A DNA stretch of 64,000 nt from Nocardioides gilvus (GCF_003194605.1 NZ_QHKY01000003.1:62001-126000), one strand, 5' to 3'; counted from the stretch's first letter, positions 47,346-57,620 are shown. Numbers and translations: made by a program. The notes: a model not told the origin generated them from the letters alone.

Positions 47346-47418
47346 TCAGTAACTCCTGTTGAGGTTCTGGTCGAAAAGCTTCGGGAAGACGATCAGCGGT
47401 GCGCCTGAGGCGCAGGCG

Positions 47419-47790
47419 TCACTTCTTCTTCTTGCCGGCGACAGTCCGCTTCGGACCCTTGCGGGTACGGGCGTTGGTCTTGGTGCGCTGGCCGCGGACC
47501 GGGAGGCCCATGCGGTGGCGGCGACCCTGGTAGCTGCCGATCTCGATCTTGCGGCGGATGTCAGCCTGGACTTCACGACGGAGGTCACCCTCGATCTTGA
47601 AGTTGGCGTCGATCTCGTCGCGAAGCTTGACCAGCTCCTCGTCACCCAACGTGTGCACGCGAGCGTTCGGGTCAACCCCGGTTGCGGCGAGCAGCTGCTG
47701 GGAACGGGTACGGCCGATGCCGTAGATGTAGGTGAGTGCGATCTCGATGCGCTTGTCGCGCGGGAGGTCAACACCAGCGAGGCGTGCCAT
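47419..47790 (-). CDS. rpsM: 30S ribosomal protein S13 (uS13)
   Basis: 123 residues from the ATG at 47788-47790 ([26 protein letters not shown] begins the family), the usual length; the longer frame upstream is leader. [49 protein letters not shown] and Lys-rich tail are canonical. The ribosome site is weak (GGGA 12-15 bases upstream). Preceded by a 199-base gap with two hairpins. Confidence 0.96.
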   Translation of the reverse strand: MARLAGVDLPRDKRIEIALTYIYGIGRTRSQQLLAATGVDPNARVHTLGDEELVKLRDEIDANFKIEGDLRREVQADIRRKIEIGSYQGRRHRMGLPVRGQRTKTNARTRKGPKRTVAGKKKK

Positions 47791-47880
47791 GGTTCTTGGC
47801 GATCCCTTCGGGTTGTTCGCAACGGTGTCATTCGTGTCGCGTCCCAGCGCCACTCGCCAGGCGGACCTGACGAAACTGGG

Positions 47881-47900
47881 CTCCGGCCGCTGCGCCGGAG
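47881..47900 (-). other. Hairpin in the rpsM leader
   Basis: 7-bp stem CTCCGGC/GCCGGAG (47881-47887 with 47894-47900), 91 bases ahead of the rpsM start. Leader structure, possible attenuation or ribosomal-protein control site; only the fold is visible. Confidence 0.3.
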
Positions 47901-47963
47901 GTGATTCGCACCTGACGAGTCAGGAGCTAGCGATCACGATTGGTGGTGCTACTTGGTGCAAGA

Positions 47964-47985
47964 GCGGTGACACGAGGGTCACCGC
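47964..47985 (-). terminator. Hairpin after rpmJ
   Basis: Perfect 8-bp stem (47964-47971 with 47978-47985), 5 bases after the rpmJ stop. Probable partial terminator or processing site between infA-rpmJ and the rpsM unit. Confidence 0.5.
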
Positions 47986-47989
47986 GTCA

Positions 47990-48103
47990 TCAGCCCTGGC
48001 GCTGCTTGTGCCGCGGGTTCTCGCAGATGACCATGACGCGACCGTGACGACGAATGACCTTGCACTTGTCGCAGATGGCCTTGACGCTGGGCTTGACCTT
48101 CAC
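47990..48103 (-). CDS. rpmJ: 50S ribosomal protein L36 (bL36)
   Basis: 37 residues from a GTG at 48101-48103: [20 protein letters not shown] then [17 protein letters not shown]. It has the zinc set C-x2-C, C and H (CDKC, ICENPRH), so this is the C+ form. Too short for length-based gene calling but unmistakable. Between infA (28 bases) and rpsM, the normal order. Confidence 0.97.
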   Translation of the reverse strand: MKVKPSVKAICDKCKVIRRHGRVMVICENPRHKQRQG

Positions 48104-48131
48104 AGGGAGGCCCTTTCTTGATTTCGGCTGG

Positions 48132-48353
48132 TTACTTGTAGCGGTAGACGATCCGACCTCGCGTGAGGTCGTACGGCGACAGCTCCACCACTACCCGGTC
48201 CTCAGGGAGGATTCGGATGTAGTGCTGGCGCATCTTGCCGCTGATGTGGGCGAGCACCTTGTGGCCATTGCTCAGCTCAACGCGGAACATGGCATTCGGC
48301 AGGGCCTCAGTGATGGTGCCCTCGAGCTCGATCACGCCTTCTTTCTTCGGCAT
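48132..48353 (-). CDS. infA: Translation initiation factor IF-1
   Basis: 73 residues from the ATG at 48351-48353 ([13 protein letters not shown]), identical in length to the family. OB-fold: [58 protein letters not shown] blocks. GGAGG is only 2 bases from this ATG; an in-frame GTG three codons upstream is possible. Own promoter region upstream at 48517-48555. Confidence 0.97.
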   Translation of the reverse strand: MPKKEGVIELEGTITEALPNAMFRVELSNGHKVLAHISGKMRQHYIRILPEDRVVVELSPYDLTRGRIVYRYK

Positions 48354-48516
48354 GTCCTCCACAATCTGTTGATCTGTTGTCTACCGTGGCCCGGGAACCT
48401 CCCCCGCAGAAGTCCCGCGGGGTGGACCTCGTGAAGCTGCTGCTGGACCCACTTCCCTTCACCCGTTCCGGGCTCAGGACAGCCATCAGGCGCCAGCAAG
48501 CATGCCCACGTTGGGC

Positions 48517-48555
48517 CGATTAACCAGACTAGAGGGTCTGGTCAACATTTCCCAA
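48517..48555 (-). promoter_or_regulatory. infA-operon promoter(s) with an overlapping dyad
   Basis: Two overlapping minus-strand candidates: TTGACC (48540-48545) with 17 bases to TAATCG (48517-48522), and TTGGGA (48550-48555) with 18 bases to TAGTCT (48526-48531). A dyad 48520-48545 (TTAACCAGAC / GTCTGGTCAA, 9 of 10 paired) covers both. The leader to infA would be about 160 bases. Confidence 0.5.
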
Positions 48556-48602
48556 TCGCGGCAGCGGCCGGAGCTCACGCCCTGCGGACCGGGCAGGCTG
48601 GG

Positions 48603-49427
48603 TCAGGAGCCACCGAAGGGAACGCCAAGCTCGGCCAACTTCGATTCTCCGCCGTCCAGGGCGGTCAGCACCCAGGCGCCGGTGGGCGTCAGGGTGAACG
48701 TGTGCTCGAAGTGGGCGGCCGGAGCGCCGTCCGCCATCGACACGGTCCACTCGTCGTCCTCGAGCAACGTCTCGGCAGACCCCAGCGCGATCATGGGCTC
48801 CACGGCGAGGGCGAGGCCGCGCACCAACTTGGGCCCGCGCCCGGGGCGACCGAAGTTGGGCACGTTCGGCGGCTGGTGCATCTGGGTCCCGATGCCGTGG
48901 CCGGTGTAGTCCTCAAGGATGCCGTAGTTGCCGCGGGACCGGACGTACGACTCGACGGCGTGGCTGATGTCGGTCACCCGACCACCCAGACGCGCACTGG
49001 CGATGCCTCGCCACAGGCTCTCCTCGGTGACGTCCATCAGCTCCTGGACCTCGTCCGGGATGCTGCCGACGGCAACGGTGATGGCGGCGTCGCCGTGCCA
49101 ACCGTCCACGATCGCACCGCAGTCGATGGAGATGATGTCGCCGTCGACCAGCTCTCGAGCTCCGGGGATGCCATGCACCACCTGGTCGTTGACCGAGGCG
49201 CAGATCGAGGCCGGGAACGGTGGCGTGCTGTACCCCTTGAAGGAGGGCACCCCTCCCCCGGAGCGAATGTTGTCCTCCGCGATCGCGTCCAGCTCACCGG
49301 TCGTGACACCGGCGCGCACCGACGCCCGCAACAACTCCAGGGTCTGGCCGACCAGGAGCCCCGCGGCACGCATCGTGGCGATCTGCTCGGGAGTCTTGAT
49401 CTCGACACCCCGGTCGCGGAAGCCCAT
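48603..49427 (-). CDS. map: Methionine aminopeptidase, type I
   Basis: 274 residues. Removes N-terminal Met from nascent proteins. Metal ligands present: Asp in ISIDCGAIVDGW, Asp in HGDAAITV, His in YTGHGIGTQMHQ, Glu in ALAVEPMI and Glu in HFEHTFTL. Substrate His in GIPGAREL context (VVHGIPG). Third gene of secY-adk-map, 11 bases after adk. Confidence 0.96.
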   Translation of the reverse strand: MGFRDRGVEIKTPEQIATMRAAGLLVGQTLELLRASVRAGVTTGELDAIAEDNIRSGGGVPSFKGYSTPPFPASICASVNDQVVHGIPGARELVDGDIISIDCGAIVDGWHGDAAITVAVGSIPDEVQELMDVTEESLWRGIASARLGGRVTDISHAVESYVRSRGNYGILEDYTGHGIGTQMHQPPNVPNFGRPGRGPKLVRGLALAVEPMIALGSAETLLEDDEWTVSMADGAPAAHFEHTFTLTPTGAWVLTALDGGESKLAELGVPFGGS

Positions 49428-49438
49428 GAGTCGCTCCG

Positions 49439-50014
49439 TCAGCCCCGGCCGGTGTCGCTGATCGCCTCGAGCACGCGCTCGGTGACCTCGTCGACCTGAC
49501 CCATGCCGTCGACCTCGACCAGCAGTCCACGCTCGCGGTAGACGTCGATCAACGGAGCGGTCTGCTCGCCGTAGATCTCCTGACGGCGTCGGATGACCTC
49601 TTCGGTGTCATCGGCGCGGTTCTCGATGGAGGCCCGGTGCAACAACCTCTGGACGATCGCCTCGGGGTCGACGGTCAGCACCACCGCAGCGTCCAGGGCG
49701 ACGCCTGCGTCGCTCAGCATGCCGTCGAGCTCGGCCACCTGGGCGACCGTACGCGGGTAGCCGTCGAGCAGGAAGCCGGTTGCGGCGTCGTTCTCGGCGA
49801 TCCGGTTGCGGACCATCGAGTTGGTGACCTCGTCAGGGACGTACTCGCCGGCGTCCATGAAGCGCCTGGCCTCCAGGCCGAGGGGCGTGCCCGCGGAGAC
49901 GTTGGCGCGGAAGATGTCCCCCGTCGAGATGGCAGGGATCCCGTACTTCTCGGCGATGAAGGTCGCCTGGGTGCCCTTGCCGGCTCCGGGAGGGCCCATG
50001 ATGATGAGTCGCAT
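49439..50014 (-). CDS. adk: Adenylate kinase
   Basis: 191 residues. P-loop MGPPGAGKGTQATFIAEKYG, AISTGDIFRANV, GEYVPDEVTNSMVRNRI, LLDGYPRTVAQ. Short form without the LID zinc domain (ENRADDTEEVIRRR replaces it), as normal in actinobacteria. ATG directly abuts the secY stop (TAA then ATG). Converts ATP plus AMP to 2 ADP. Confidence 0.97.
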   Translation of the reverse strand: MRLIIMGPPGAGKGTQATFIAEKYGIPAISTGDIFRANVSAGTPLGLEARRFMDAGEYVPDEVTNSMVRNRIAENDAATGFLLDGYPRTVAQVAELDGMLSDAGVALDAAVVLTVDPEAIVQRLLHRASIENRADDTEEVIRRRQEIYGEQTAPLIDVYRERGLLVEVDGMGQVDEVTERVLEAISDTGRG

Positions 50015-51310
50015 TTACTTCAGGAACCCTTCGTAGTTGCGCTGCTGGAGCTGGCTCTCGATCTGCTTCACCGTGTCGAGGGCGACGCCGACCATGATCA
50101 GGATGGACGTACCACCGAACGGGAAGTTCTGGTTGGCACCGATCGCGGCGAAGGCGACCAGCGGGATCAGGGCGATCAGGCCGAGGTAGAGCGAGCCGGG
50201 GAAGGTGATGCGGGACAGGACGTAGGAGAGGTAGTCCTGGGTGGGCTTTCCGGCCCGGATGCCGGGGATGAAGCCGCCGTACTTCTTCATGTTGTCCGAG
50301 ACCTCTTCGGGGCTGAAGGTGATCGAGACGTAGAAGTAGGTGAAGAAGATGATCATGGCGAAGTACAGCGCCATGTAGATCGGGTGGTCGCCACCGACGA
50401 GGTAGAGACGGACGAACTCCATCACCGGGTTGTTCGAGTTCTCCCCGGAGAACGACACGGCCATCGCCGGCAGGTAGAGCAACGACGAGGCGAAGATGAC
50501 CGGGATGATGCCGGCCTGGTTGACCTTGAGCGGGATGTAGGTCGAGGAACCGCCGAACATCTTGCGGCCAACCATGCGGCGGGCGTACTGCACCGGGATC
50601 CGGCGTTGCGCCTGCTCGATGAAGATGACACCCAGCACGATCGCCAGACCGATGACCAGGACGATCACGAAGGTCACCCAGCCCTGGGTGACCCGCACCT
50701 GCCACAGCGACGACGGGAAGGTCGCGACGACCTGGCAGAAGATGAGGATCGACATGCCGTTGCCGACGCCGCGGTCGGTGATCAACTCACCGAACCACAT
50801 GATCACGGCCGTGCCTGCGGTCATCGTGATGACCAGCATCAGGAAGGTGGCCGTGCCCTGGCTGTGCAGCAGCGGGAGGTTGCACTGCAGGAGGTCACCA
50901 CTGCGTGCGAGCGCCACGATGCCGGTCCCCTGCAGGACCGCCAGGCCGAGCGTGAGGTAACGCGTGTACTGGGTGATCTTCGCCTGACCTGCCTGGCCGT
51001 CCTTCTTCAACGTCTCGAGCCGCGGAATGACCACGACGAGCAACTGCAGGATGATGCTGGCGGTGATGTACGGCATGATGCCCAGCGCGAACACGGTCAA
51101 CTGGAGCAGCGCTCCGCCGGAGAACATGTTGATGAGGGCGTAGACCCCGTCGTCGCTCTGACTGTCGAGGCACGACTGGACGTTGGCCACGTCGACGCCC
51201 GGTGCAGGAAGCTGCGACCCGAACCGGAAGATCGCGATGATCATCAGGACGAAGAGCAGTTTCCGCCGCAGGTCCGGCGTACGGAAGGCGTTGGCGAAGG
51301 CGCCGAGCAA
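50015..51310 (-). CDS. secY: Preprotein translocase subunit SecY
   Basis: 431 residues from a TTG at 51308-51310, 8 bases after AGAGG. Ten membrane helices forming the Sec channel. FRTPDLRRKLLFVLMIIAIFR at the N-terminus, plug region with the Cys in VANVQSCLDSQSDDG, LQLTVFALGIMPYITASIILQLL, QYTRYLTLGLAVLQG, YARRMVGRKMFGGSSTYIPLKVNQAGIIPVIFASS-type signature (here split as ARRMVGRKMFGG and STYIPLKVNQAGIIPVI), FNPEEVSDNMKK-like SPEEVSDNMKKYGGFIPG. Separated by 244 bases with a terminator from rplO, so it likely has its own promoter. Confidence 0.96.
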   Translation of the reverse strand: MLGAFANAFRTPDLRRKLLFVLMIIAIFRFGSQLPAPGVDVANVQSCLDSQSDDGVYALINMFSGGALLQLTVFALGIMPYITASIILQLLVVVIPRLETLKKDGQAGQAKITQYTRYLTLGLAVLQGTGIVALARSGDLLQCNLPLLHSQGTATFLMLVITMTAGTAVIMWFGELITDRGVGNGMSILIFCQVVATFPSSLWQVRVTQGWVTFVIVLVIGLAIVLGVIFIEQAQRRIPVQYARRMVGRKMFGGSSTYIPLKVNQAGIIPVIFASSLLYLPAMAVSFSGENSNNPVMEFVRLYLVGGDHPIYMALYFAMIIFFTYFYVSITFSPEEVSDNMKKYGGFIPGIRAGKPTQDYLSYVLSRITFPGSLYLGLIALIPLVAFAAIGANQNFPFGGTSILIMVGVALDTVKQIESQLQQRNYEGFLK

Positions 51311-51497
51311 GGTACTACCTCTTTCAGGTCAACAAGCGGCTGCAGCGGACGCTACGCCCCGTGGCTGCGATGGATCGCGGCCGGGCTCGCGCCGGGGCAC
51401 GTACAGCGGCAGGAGTCCATCGCAGATCATGCCACCTCGATCCACAGGAACGCGATCCCGGCCCCGTACGTGGGCAGGGAGTCGGCGATGAACGGGA

Positions 51498-51533
51498 CAG
51501 GGCCCGCCCCCACCGAAGTGGAAACGGGCCCTG
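51498..51533 (-). terminator. rplO (spc operon) terminator
   Basis: 9-bp G/C stem (51498-51506 with 51525-51533), enclosing a second small stem CCAC-CGAA-GTGG whose loop is UUCG on the minus strand. 22 bases after the rplO stop; separates the spc operon from secY. Confidence 0.7.
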
Positions 51534-51554
51534 CACCACTACTGGTCGATCGCC

Positions 51555-51998
51555 TCAGACGAGGGTGAGGCTGCCACCGGCGGCCTCGATCTTCGTCTTG
51601 GCCGAAGCGGACGCTGCGTCGACGGAGACCTGCACCGCGACGGAGATCTCGCCCTGGCCGAGGACCTTGACCGGCTGGTTCTTGCGAACCGCACCCTTGG
51701 CGACCAGATCCTCGACGGTGACGGTGCCACCCTCGGGGAACAGGTCGTTGATGCGGTCCAGGTTCACGACCTGGAACTCCACCTTGAACGGGTTGCGGAA
51801 CCCCTTCAACTTGGGGAGACGCATGTGGATCGGCATCTGGCCACCTTCGAAGGCGACCGGAACCTGGTAACGAGCCTTCGTACCCTTGGTACCGCGACCA
51901 GCGGTCTTACCCTTGGATGCCTCACCACGACCCACACGGGTCTTGGCGGTCTTGGCACCCTTGGCGGGACGAAGGTGGTGCAGCTTGAGAGCGCTCAT
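51555..51998 (-). CDS. rplO: 50S ribosomal protein L15 (uL15)
   Basis: 147 residues from the ATG at 51996-51998 ([16 protein letters not shown]); a few extra upstream codons are leader. [46 protein letters not shown] and [13 protein letters not shown] are conserved. Strong GGAGG. One base after the rpmD stop. Confidence 0.97.
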   Translation of the reverse strand: MSALKLHHLRPAKGAKTAKTRVGRGEASKGKTAGRGTKGTKARYQVPVAFEGGQMPIHMRLPKLKGFRNPFKVEFQVVNLDRINDLFPEGGTVTVEDLVAKGAVRKNQPVKVLGQGEISVAVQVSVDAASASAKTKIEAAGGSLTLV

Positions 51999-51999
51999 G

Positions 52000-52182
52000 T
52001 CACTCCACCTCCTCAACCGTCACGAGGTGACGGACGGTGTTGACCATGCCACGGATCTCCGGGCGGTCTTCCTTCACGACGACGTCACCGATGCGCTTGA
52101 GCCCGAGCGTACGCAGGGTGTCGCGCTGGTTCTGCTTGAGACCGACGAGGCCTCGCAACTGCTGGACCTTGAGCTGTGCCAT
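52000..52182 (-). CDS. rpmD: 50S ribosomal protein L30 (uL30)
   Basis: 60 residues. [29 protein letters not shown] and [26 protein letters not shown] overlap with rpsE. Confidence 0.97.
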   Translation of the reverse strand: MAQLKVQQLRGLVGLKQNQRDTLRTLGLKRIGDVVVKEDRPEIRGMVNTVRHLVTVEEVE

Positions 52183-52784
52183 CAGGAAGCCACCTCCGCG
52201 CGGGCCCTCAGGATCGCGGCAGGGGTGACCTGCTCGACCGTGAGACCACGACGTGAAGCAACTGCCTCGGGCTCCTCAAGCATCTGCAGCGCCTTGACGG
52301 TCGCGTGAACGATGTTGATCTGGTTGGACGACCCGAGCGACTTGCTCAGGACGTCGTGGATGCCGGCGCACTCCAGGACTGCACGCACCGGACCACCAGC
52401 GATGACACCGGTACCGGGAGCGGCAGGACGGAGCATGACGACGCCAGCCGCCTTCTCGCCCTGGACCGGGTGCGGGATGGTGCCCTGGATGCGGGGAACC
52501 TTGAAGAAGGACTTCTTCGCTTCCTCCACACCCTTGGCGATCGCCGCGGGAACTTCCTTTGCCTTGCCGTAGCCGACGCCGACGAGACCGTCACCGTCAC
52601 CGACGATCACGAGGGCGGTGAAGCTGAAGCGACGACCACCCTTCACGACCTTGGCGACACGGTTGATCGCAACGACGCGCTCGATGTAGGCAGTCTTGTC
52701 GGCGCTCTGGTCGCGGCGTCCGTCACGGTTACGACCACCGGACTGGGTGCCGCCACCGCGCTGACCGCGCTGGGCTCCGCTCAT
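52182..52784 (-). CDS. rpsE: 30S ribosomal protein S5 (uS5)
   Basis: 200 residues from the ATG at 52782-52784. Gly/Arg/Gln-rich N-terminal tail ([19 protein letters not shown]), S5 double-stranded RNA-binding domain [45 protein letters not shown] pieces, then [41 protein letters not shown]. Upstream in-frame extension is the rplR shadow. Confidence 0.97.
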   Translation of the reverse strand: MSGAQRGQRGGGTQSGGRNRDGRRDQSADKTAYIERVVAINRVAKVVKGGRRFSFTALVIVGDGDGLVGVGYGKAKEVPAAIAKGVEEAKKSFFKVPRIQGTIPHPVQGEKAAGVVMLRPAAPGTGVIAGGPVRAVLECAGIHDVLSKSLGSSNQINIVHATVKALQMLEEPEAVASRRGLTVEQVTPAAILRARAEVAS

Positions 52785-52821
52785 GAGACTCTTCCTCTTC
52801 TCTCTGTTGCTTGTCGTGCCA

Positions 52822-53205
52822 TCAGAAGGCGAGGCCGCCCTCACGGGCGGCGTCGGCCAGGGCTGCAATGCGCCCGTGGTACTTGTTGCCAGCGCGGTCG
52901 AAGACCACGTTCTCGACACCGGCGGCCTTGGCGCGCTCGGCGACGAGTTGCCCGACCTTCTTGGACTTCTCGGTCTTGTCCGCGGTGAGGGAGCGCACGT
53001 CGGCCTCCATCGTCGAGGCATAGGCGAGGGTCTTGCCGACCAGGTCGTCGACGACCTGGACGGAGATGTGCTTCGCAGAGCGGGTCACGACCAGACGAGG
53101 ACGCTCAGGCGTACCCGAGATCTTCTTGCGGCCACGCATCTGACGACGCAGACGGGAACGAACCCGGCTTGAGGTGTGCTTGTTGTTCGACAGCGAGATA
53201 GCCAT
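52822..53205 (-). CDS. rplR: 50S ribosomal protein L18 (uL18)
   Basis: 127 residues. [39 protein letters not shown] and [24 protein letters not shown]. Binds 5S rRNA with L5. 3 bases after rplF. Confidence 0.97.
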   Translation of the reverse strand: MAISLSNNKHTSSRVRSRLRRQMRGRKKISGTPERPRLVVTRSAKHISVQVVDDLVGKTLAYASTMEADVRSLTADKTEKSKKVGQLVAERAKAAGVENVVFDRAGNKYHGRIAALADAAREGGLAF

Positions 53206-53208
53206 GAA

Positions 53209-53751
53209 TCACTTACCAGCCTTTCCGACCTTGCGGCGGACCTGCTCGCCGGCGTAACGCACGCCCTTGCCCTTGTACGGCTCGGGCTTGCGGAGCTTGC
53301 GAATCTTCGCGGCGGTCTCTCCGACCGCCTGCTTGTCGATGCCCACGACGCCGAGCTTGGTCGGGCCGTCGGTGGTGAAGGTGATGCCTTCGGGGGCGTC
53401 GAACACGATGGAGTGCGAGTAACCGAGCTGGAACTCCAGCTTGGTCGGGCCCTTGGGGAGAACTCGGTAACCGACACCGACGATCTCGAGCTTCTTCTCG
53501 TAACCCTCGGTCACGCCGATCACCATGTTGTTGATCAGGGTGCGGGTCAGGCCGTGCAACGAACGAGCTTCACGATCGTCGTTGGGGCGCTGCACCTCGA
53601 GGACGCCGTCCTCGCCCTTCACGATGCTGATCGGGGCGGGGATGGTGTGGTTCAGGGTGCCCTTGGGTCCCTTGACGGTCACCAGGTCGCCGTCGATGGC
53701 GACATCGACGCCGGACGGGACCGTGATGGGGAGCTTGCCAATACGCGACAT
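53209..53751 (-). CDS. rplF: 50S ribosomal protein L6 (uL6)
   Basis: 180 residues. [66 protein letters not shown]-type core and the terminal [23 protein letters not shown], all canonical. 27 bases after rpsH. Confidence 0.97.
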   Translation of the reverse strand: MSRIGKLPITVPSGVDVAIDGDLVTVKGPKGTLNHTIPAPISIVKGEDGVLEVQRPNDDREARSLHGLTRTLINNMVIGVTEGYEKKLEIVGVGYRVLPKGPTKLEFQLGYSHSIVFDAPEGITFTTDGPTKLGVVGIDKQAVGETAAKIRKLRKPEPYKGKGVRYAGEQVRRKVGKAGK

Positions 53752-53778
53752 TGCTTGTTTCCTCTCTCGGTCTCGTCG

Positions 53779-54186
53779 TTACCAGACGTAGGCGAGGACT
53801 TCCCCACCTACGCCCTTCTGGTGTGCCTGGCGGTCGGTCAGGAGGCCCTGGCTCGTCGAGATGATCGCGACACCAAAGCCACCGAGCACCTTGGGCAGGC
53901 CCGTGCTCTTGGCGTACACCCGGAGACCGGGCTTGCTGATGCGGCGGATGCCGACGATGGAGCGCTCACGGTTGCGGCCGAACTTGAGAGCGATGTGGAG
54001 CGTCTTGCCCACCTCACCCTCCTTGGGCTCGGCGACCTCGAAGGAGGTGATGTAACCCTCCTGCTTGAGGATCTCAGCGACGCCAGCCTTCAACTTGCTG
54101 TACGGCATTGAAACGTCATCGTGGAACGCCTGGTTGGCGTTGCGCAGACGAGTAAGCATGTCTGCGATCGGGTCAGTCATGGTCAT
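53779..54186 (-). CDS. rpsH: 30S ribosomal protein S8 (uS8)
   Basis: 135 residues; two ATGs six bases apart ([17 protein letters not shown]), the first is used. [45 protein letters not shown] and GGEVLAYVW. Binds 16S helix 21; in E. coli it represses the spc operon. Confidence 0.97.
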   Translation of the reverse strand: MTMTDPIADMLTRLRNANQAFHDDVSMPYSKLKAGVAEILKQEGYITSFEVAEPKEGEVGKTLHIALKFGRNRERSIVGIRRISKPGLRVYAKSTGLPKVLGGFGVAIISTSQGLLTDRQAHQKGVGGEVLAYVW

Positions 54187-54273
54187 GGCCGTCTCGGCCC
54201 TTTCTCTCTGTGGTTTCGACCCGCCCCGAGGGGAGGAGTCGACCTTCAGCGGTTGTTGTTCAGTGGAAGGTGG

Positions 54274-54459
54274 TCACCAGGAGGACTTGGTCACACCGGG
54301 CAGCTCGCCCCGGTGCGCCATCTCCCGCAGGCAGATGCGGCACAGGCCGAACTTGCGGTAGACAGCCTTCGGCCGGCCACAGCGCTGGCAGCGGGTGTAA
54401 CCGCGGACAGCGAACTTGGGCTTGCGGGCCGCCTTCACCTTCAGAGCAGTCTTCGCCAT
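54274..54459 (-). CDS. rpsZ: 30S ribosomal protein S14 type Z (uS14, zinc form)
   Basis: 61 residues with the zinc knuckle [25 protein letters not shown] (C-x2-C - x12 - C-x2-C), so this is the short zinc-binding S14; actinobacteria may carry a second zinc-free rpsN elsewhere. One base after rplE. Confidence 0.97.
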
Positions 54460-54460
54460 G

Positions 54461-55012
54461 TCAGTTCTCCTTGAACGGGAAGCCGAGCTGCTTGAGCAGC
54501 GCGCGGCCTTCGGCGTCGTTGGTGGCGGTGGTCACCAGGGTGATGTCCATACCGCGCGAGCGGTCGATCTTGTCCTGGTCGATCTCGTGGAACATGACCT
54601 GCTCGGTGAGACCGAACGTGTAGTTGCCACGGCCGTCGAACTGGTTCGGGTTGAGACCGCGGAAGTCGCGGATACGGGGAAGGGCCAGGGACAGCAGGCG
54701 GTCCAGGAACTCCCACATGCGGTCACCGCGCAGGGTGGTGTGCGCGCCGATCGGCATGCCTTCACGCAGCTTGAACTGCGCGATCGACTTGCGGGCCTTG
54801 GTCACCAGGGGCTTCTGGCCCGTGATGGCGGTCAGGTCCTTGACGGCACCTTCGATGAGCTTCGAGTCACGAGCAGCCTCGCCGACACCCATGTTGACCA
54901 CGATCTTCGTCAGACCGGGGACCTGCATGATGTTCTTGATCTCGAACTCAGCCGTGAGCGCGGGGACGATCTCCTCGCGGTAACGGGTCTTCAGACGCGG
55001 GGTCTCGGCCAT
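54461..55012 (-). CDS. rplE: 50S ribosomal protein L5 (uL5)
   Basis: 183 residues from the ATG at 55010-55012 ([15 protein letters not shown]); AAGGAG 8 bases upstream; the longer frame is a shadow of rpl[62 protein letters not shown] and [24 protein letters not shown]. Contacts 5S rRNA and P-site tRNA. Confidence 0.97.
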
Positions 55013-55013
55013 C

Positions 55014-55379
55014 TCAGATCTCCTTCCCGGTCGTACGGGACACGCGGACGCTGCGCTGGGCAGCGTACGTCGAGCCGTCGGCACGACGCTTGGTCACGTC
55101 GTCGCGACGGAATGCGACGCGGGTGACGCCGTCACCCTCCACCAGCATGACGTTCGAGACGTGGATCGGAGCCTCAGCGGTGATGATGCCACCGGTGCTG
55201 CCCGAACCGTCGTTGACGACCTTGGTGTGACGCTTGATGCGGTTCACACCTTCGACGATCACGCGGTGGTCCTCGCGGAGCACCTTGATGACCTTCCCGG
55301 TTGCGCCCTTGTCCTTGCCTGCGATCACCTTGACGGTGTCGCCCTTCTTGATGTTCATGCTGGGTGCCTTCTTAGCCAT
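55014..55379 (-). CDS. rplX: 50S ribosomal protein L24 (uL24)
   Basis: 121 residues. N-terminal KOW motif [58 protein letters not shown] overlap with rplN. Confidence 0.97.
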   Translation of the reverse strand: MAKKAPSMNIKKGDTVKVIAGKDKGATGKVIKVLREDHRVIVEGVNRIKRHTKVVNDGSGSTGGIITAEAPIHVSNVMLVEGDGVTRVAFRRDDVTKRRADGSTYAAQRSVRVSRTTGKEI

Positions 55380-55747
55380 CAGAGCACCTCCGGCGCGAGA
55401 GAGATGATCTTCATGAACTTCTTCTCGCGCAGCTCGCGGCCCACGGGGCCGAAGATGCGGGTTCCTCGGGGCTCACCGTCAGCCTTCAGGATGACGGCGG
55501 CATTCTCATCGAACTTGATGTAGGAACCGTCGGGGCGCCGGCGTTCCTTCTTGGTACGCACGACGACGGCCTTGACGACGTCACCCTTCTTCACGTTGCC
55601 ACCGGGGTTCGCGTCCTTGACGGTGGCGACGATGACGTCGCCGATACCGGCGTAGCGACGACCCGAGCCGCCGAGAACACGGATGCAAAGGATCTCCTTC
55701 GCACCGGTGTTGTCAGCGACACCGAGTCGCGACTCCTGCTGGATCAT
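55379..55747 (-). CDS. rplN: 50S ribosomal protein L14 (uL14)
   Basis: 122 residues. [46 protein letters not shown]-type start, [33 protein letters not shown], and the C-terminal [13 protein letters not shown]. Begins 103 bases after rpsQ, the largest gap between S10 and spc parts; no promoter was identified in it. Confidence 0.97.
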   Translation of the reverse strand: MIQQESRLGVADNTGAKEILCIRVLGGSGRRYAGIGDVIVATVKDANPGGNVKKGDVVKAVVVRTKKERRRPDGSYIKFDENAAVILKADGEPRGTRIFGPVGRELREKKFMKIISLAPEVL

Positions 55748-55850
55748 TGGTTTCTCCTGGTTGTCGAGCTGGTTCTCGCCGTCTTCTCAGGCGGGCGAGC
55801 CTTGCCGAACTAGTGGTTGGAAATCGTTGTTCGCCGGGTCGGGCGAGAGG

Positions 55851-56120
55851 TCACTTGGCCTTCTCGAGGACCTCGACCAGACGCCAGCGCTTGGTCGCGG
55901 ACAGCGGACGGGTCTCCATGATCAGGACCCGGTCGCCGATGCCGCAGGAGTTCTCCTCGTCGTGGGCCTTCAGCTTGGAGGTCCGACGCATGACCTTGCC
56001 GTAGAGGGCGTGCTTGACACGGTCCTCGACGGCGACGGTGATCGTCTTGTCCATCTTGTCGCTGACGACCAGGCCCTCGCGGACCTTACGGGCGTTCCGC
56101 TGCACTGAGTTCTCGCTCAT
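55851..56120 (-). CDS. rpsQ: 30S ribosomal protein S17 (uS17)
   Basis: 89 residues. [47 protein letters not shown] block and [35 protein letters not shown] overlap with rpmC. Last gene of the S10 part. Confidence 0.97.
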   Translation of the reverse strand: MSENSVQRNARKVREGLVVSDKMDKTITVAVEDRVKHALYGKVMRRTSKLKAHDEENSCGIGDRVLIMETRPLSATKRWRLVEVLEKAK

Positions 56121-56365
56121 GCGGTGGCCTCTTCCTTGTTCTCGGCACCCGGGGCAGTACGAATTCCGAGCTCGCGCTCACGCACCACGGTGTAGATCCG
56201 GGCAATGTCCTTCTTGACCGTGCGCAGGCGGCTGTTGTTCTCCAGCTGGCCGGTAGCGGCCTGGAACCGGAGGTTGAACAGTTCTTCCTTGGCCTCGCGG
56301 AGCTTGCTCTCGAGGTCACCTGCATTCAGGTCGTCCAGCGCTACAGCGCTCAACTTCTCGCTCAT
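56117..56365 (-). CDS. rpmC: 50S ribosomal protein L29 (uL29)
   Basis: 82 residues. [58 protein letters not shown] pattern. Slightly longer than the E. coli protein by a C-terminal tail. TGATG overlap with rplP. Confidence 0.96.
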   Translation of the reverse strand: MSEKLSAVALDDLNAGDLESKLREAKEELFNLRFQAATGQLENNSRLRTVKKDIARIYTVVRERELGIRTAPGAENKEEATA

Positions 56366-56784
56366 CAGAATTCACCGGCCTCGCGGGAAATGAACCGGCA
56401 CTTCATGGGGAGCTTGTGCATCGCGCGGCGCATGGCCTCGCGGGCAACTTCCTCAGTGACACCGGAAAGTTCGAACATGACGCGGCCGGGCTTGACGTTC
56501 GCGACCCACCACTCGGGTGAACCCTTACCGGAACCCATGCGGGTCTCGGCAGGCTTCTTGGTCAGCGGGCGGTCCGGGTAGATGTTGATCCAGACCTTTC
56601 CGCCTCGCTTGATGTGACGGGTCATCGCGATACGCGCCGACTCGATCTGGCGGTTGGTCACGTAGTGGCCCTCAACCGCCTGGATGCCGAAGTCGCCGAA
56701 GGCGAGCTTCGTGCCACCCTTGGCAACACCGGTCCGCTTGGGGTGGTGCTGCTTGCGGTGCTTGACACGACGGGGCATCAACAT
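56365..56784 (-). CDS. rplP: 50S ribosomal protein L16 (uL16)
   Basis: 139 residues. [67 protein letters not shown] pieces and [26 protein letters not shown]. Binds near the A site and matures the 50S subunit. 5 bases after rpsC. Confidence 0.97.
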   Translation of the reverse strand: MLMPRRVKHRKQHHPKRTGVAKGGTKLAFGDFGIQAVEGHYVTNRQIESARIAMTRHIKRGGKVWINIYPDRPLTKKPAETRMGSGKGSPEWWVANVKPGRVMFELSGVTEEVAREAMRRAMHKLPMKCRFISREAGEF

Positions 56785-56789
56785 GGAGC

Positions 56790-57620
56790 TCAGCCCTCCT
56801 GTCCGGTAGGTGCAGCCTCTGCAGCCGGAGCCTCGGCTGCCGGAGCAGCCTCAGCGGCCGCGGGGGCCTCGTTGCGGGGTGCACGGTCGCCGCGCGAGCC
56901 ACGGTTCGGGCGCTCGCCGCCACGGGCGGGACGAGCCCCGCCGCGACCGGGAGCACCGGCGCGGGCGGCCTGCTGGGCCTGGCGCTCGGCACGCGTGCCG
57001 GAGACCTCACCCTTGTAGATCCAGACCTTGACACCGATGCGACCGAAGGTCGTCTTGGCCTCGTAGAAGCCGTAGTCGATGTCGGCACGCAGGGTGTGCA
57101 GCGGAACGCGACCCTCGCGGTAGAACTCGGTACGCGACATCTCTGCCCCGTTGAGTCGACCCGAGCACTGGATCCGGATGCCCTTGGCACCGGAACGCAT
57201 CGCGGTCTGCATGGCCTTGCGCATGGCGCGTCGGAACTGCACACGACCGGTCAGCTGCTCGGCCACGCCCTGGGCGACCAGCTGCGCGTCGACCTCGGGG
57301 TTCTTGACCTCGAGGATGTTCAGCTGCACCTGCTTGCCGGTGAGCTTCTCGAGCTCGCCACGGATGCGGTCGGCCTCGGCGCCTCGACGACCGATCACGA
57401 TGCCGGGACGCGCGGTGTGGATGTCCACACGTACGCGGTCACGGGTGCGCTCGATCTCGACCTTGGAGATACCGGCCCGCTCCATGCCCTTGGAGAGCAG
57501 CTTGCGGATGTTGACGTCTTCACCGACGTACGACTTGTACAGCTTGTCGGCATACCAACGGGACTTGTGGTCCGTCGAGATACCGAGGCGGAAGCCGTTC
57601 GGGTTGATCTTCTGGCCCAT
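56790..57620 (-). CDS. rpsC: 30S ribosomal protein S3 (uS3) with Ala/Glu/Arg-rich tail
   Basis: 276 residues (233 in E. coli). [28 protein letters not shown] domain [61 protein letters not shown] and [24 protein letters not shown]. The last about 60 residues are Gly/Arg- then Ala/Glu-rich ([29 protein letters not shown]), as in other actinobacteria. One-base overlap with rplV. Confidence 0.97.
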   Translation of the reverse strand: MGQKINPNGFRLGISTDHKSRWYADKLYKSYVGEDVNIRKLLSKGMERAGISKVEIERTRDRVRVDIHTARPGIVIGRRGAEADRIRGELEKLTGKQVQLNILEVKNPEVDAQLVAQGVAEQLTGRVQFRRAMRKAMQTAMRSGAKGIRIQCSGRLNGAEMSRTEFYREGRVPLHTLRADIDYGFYEAKTTFGRIGVKVWIYKGEVSGTRAERQAQQAARAGAPGRGGARPARGGERPNRGSRGDRAPRNEAPAAAEAAPAAEAPAAEAAPTGQEG

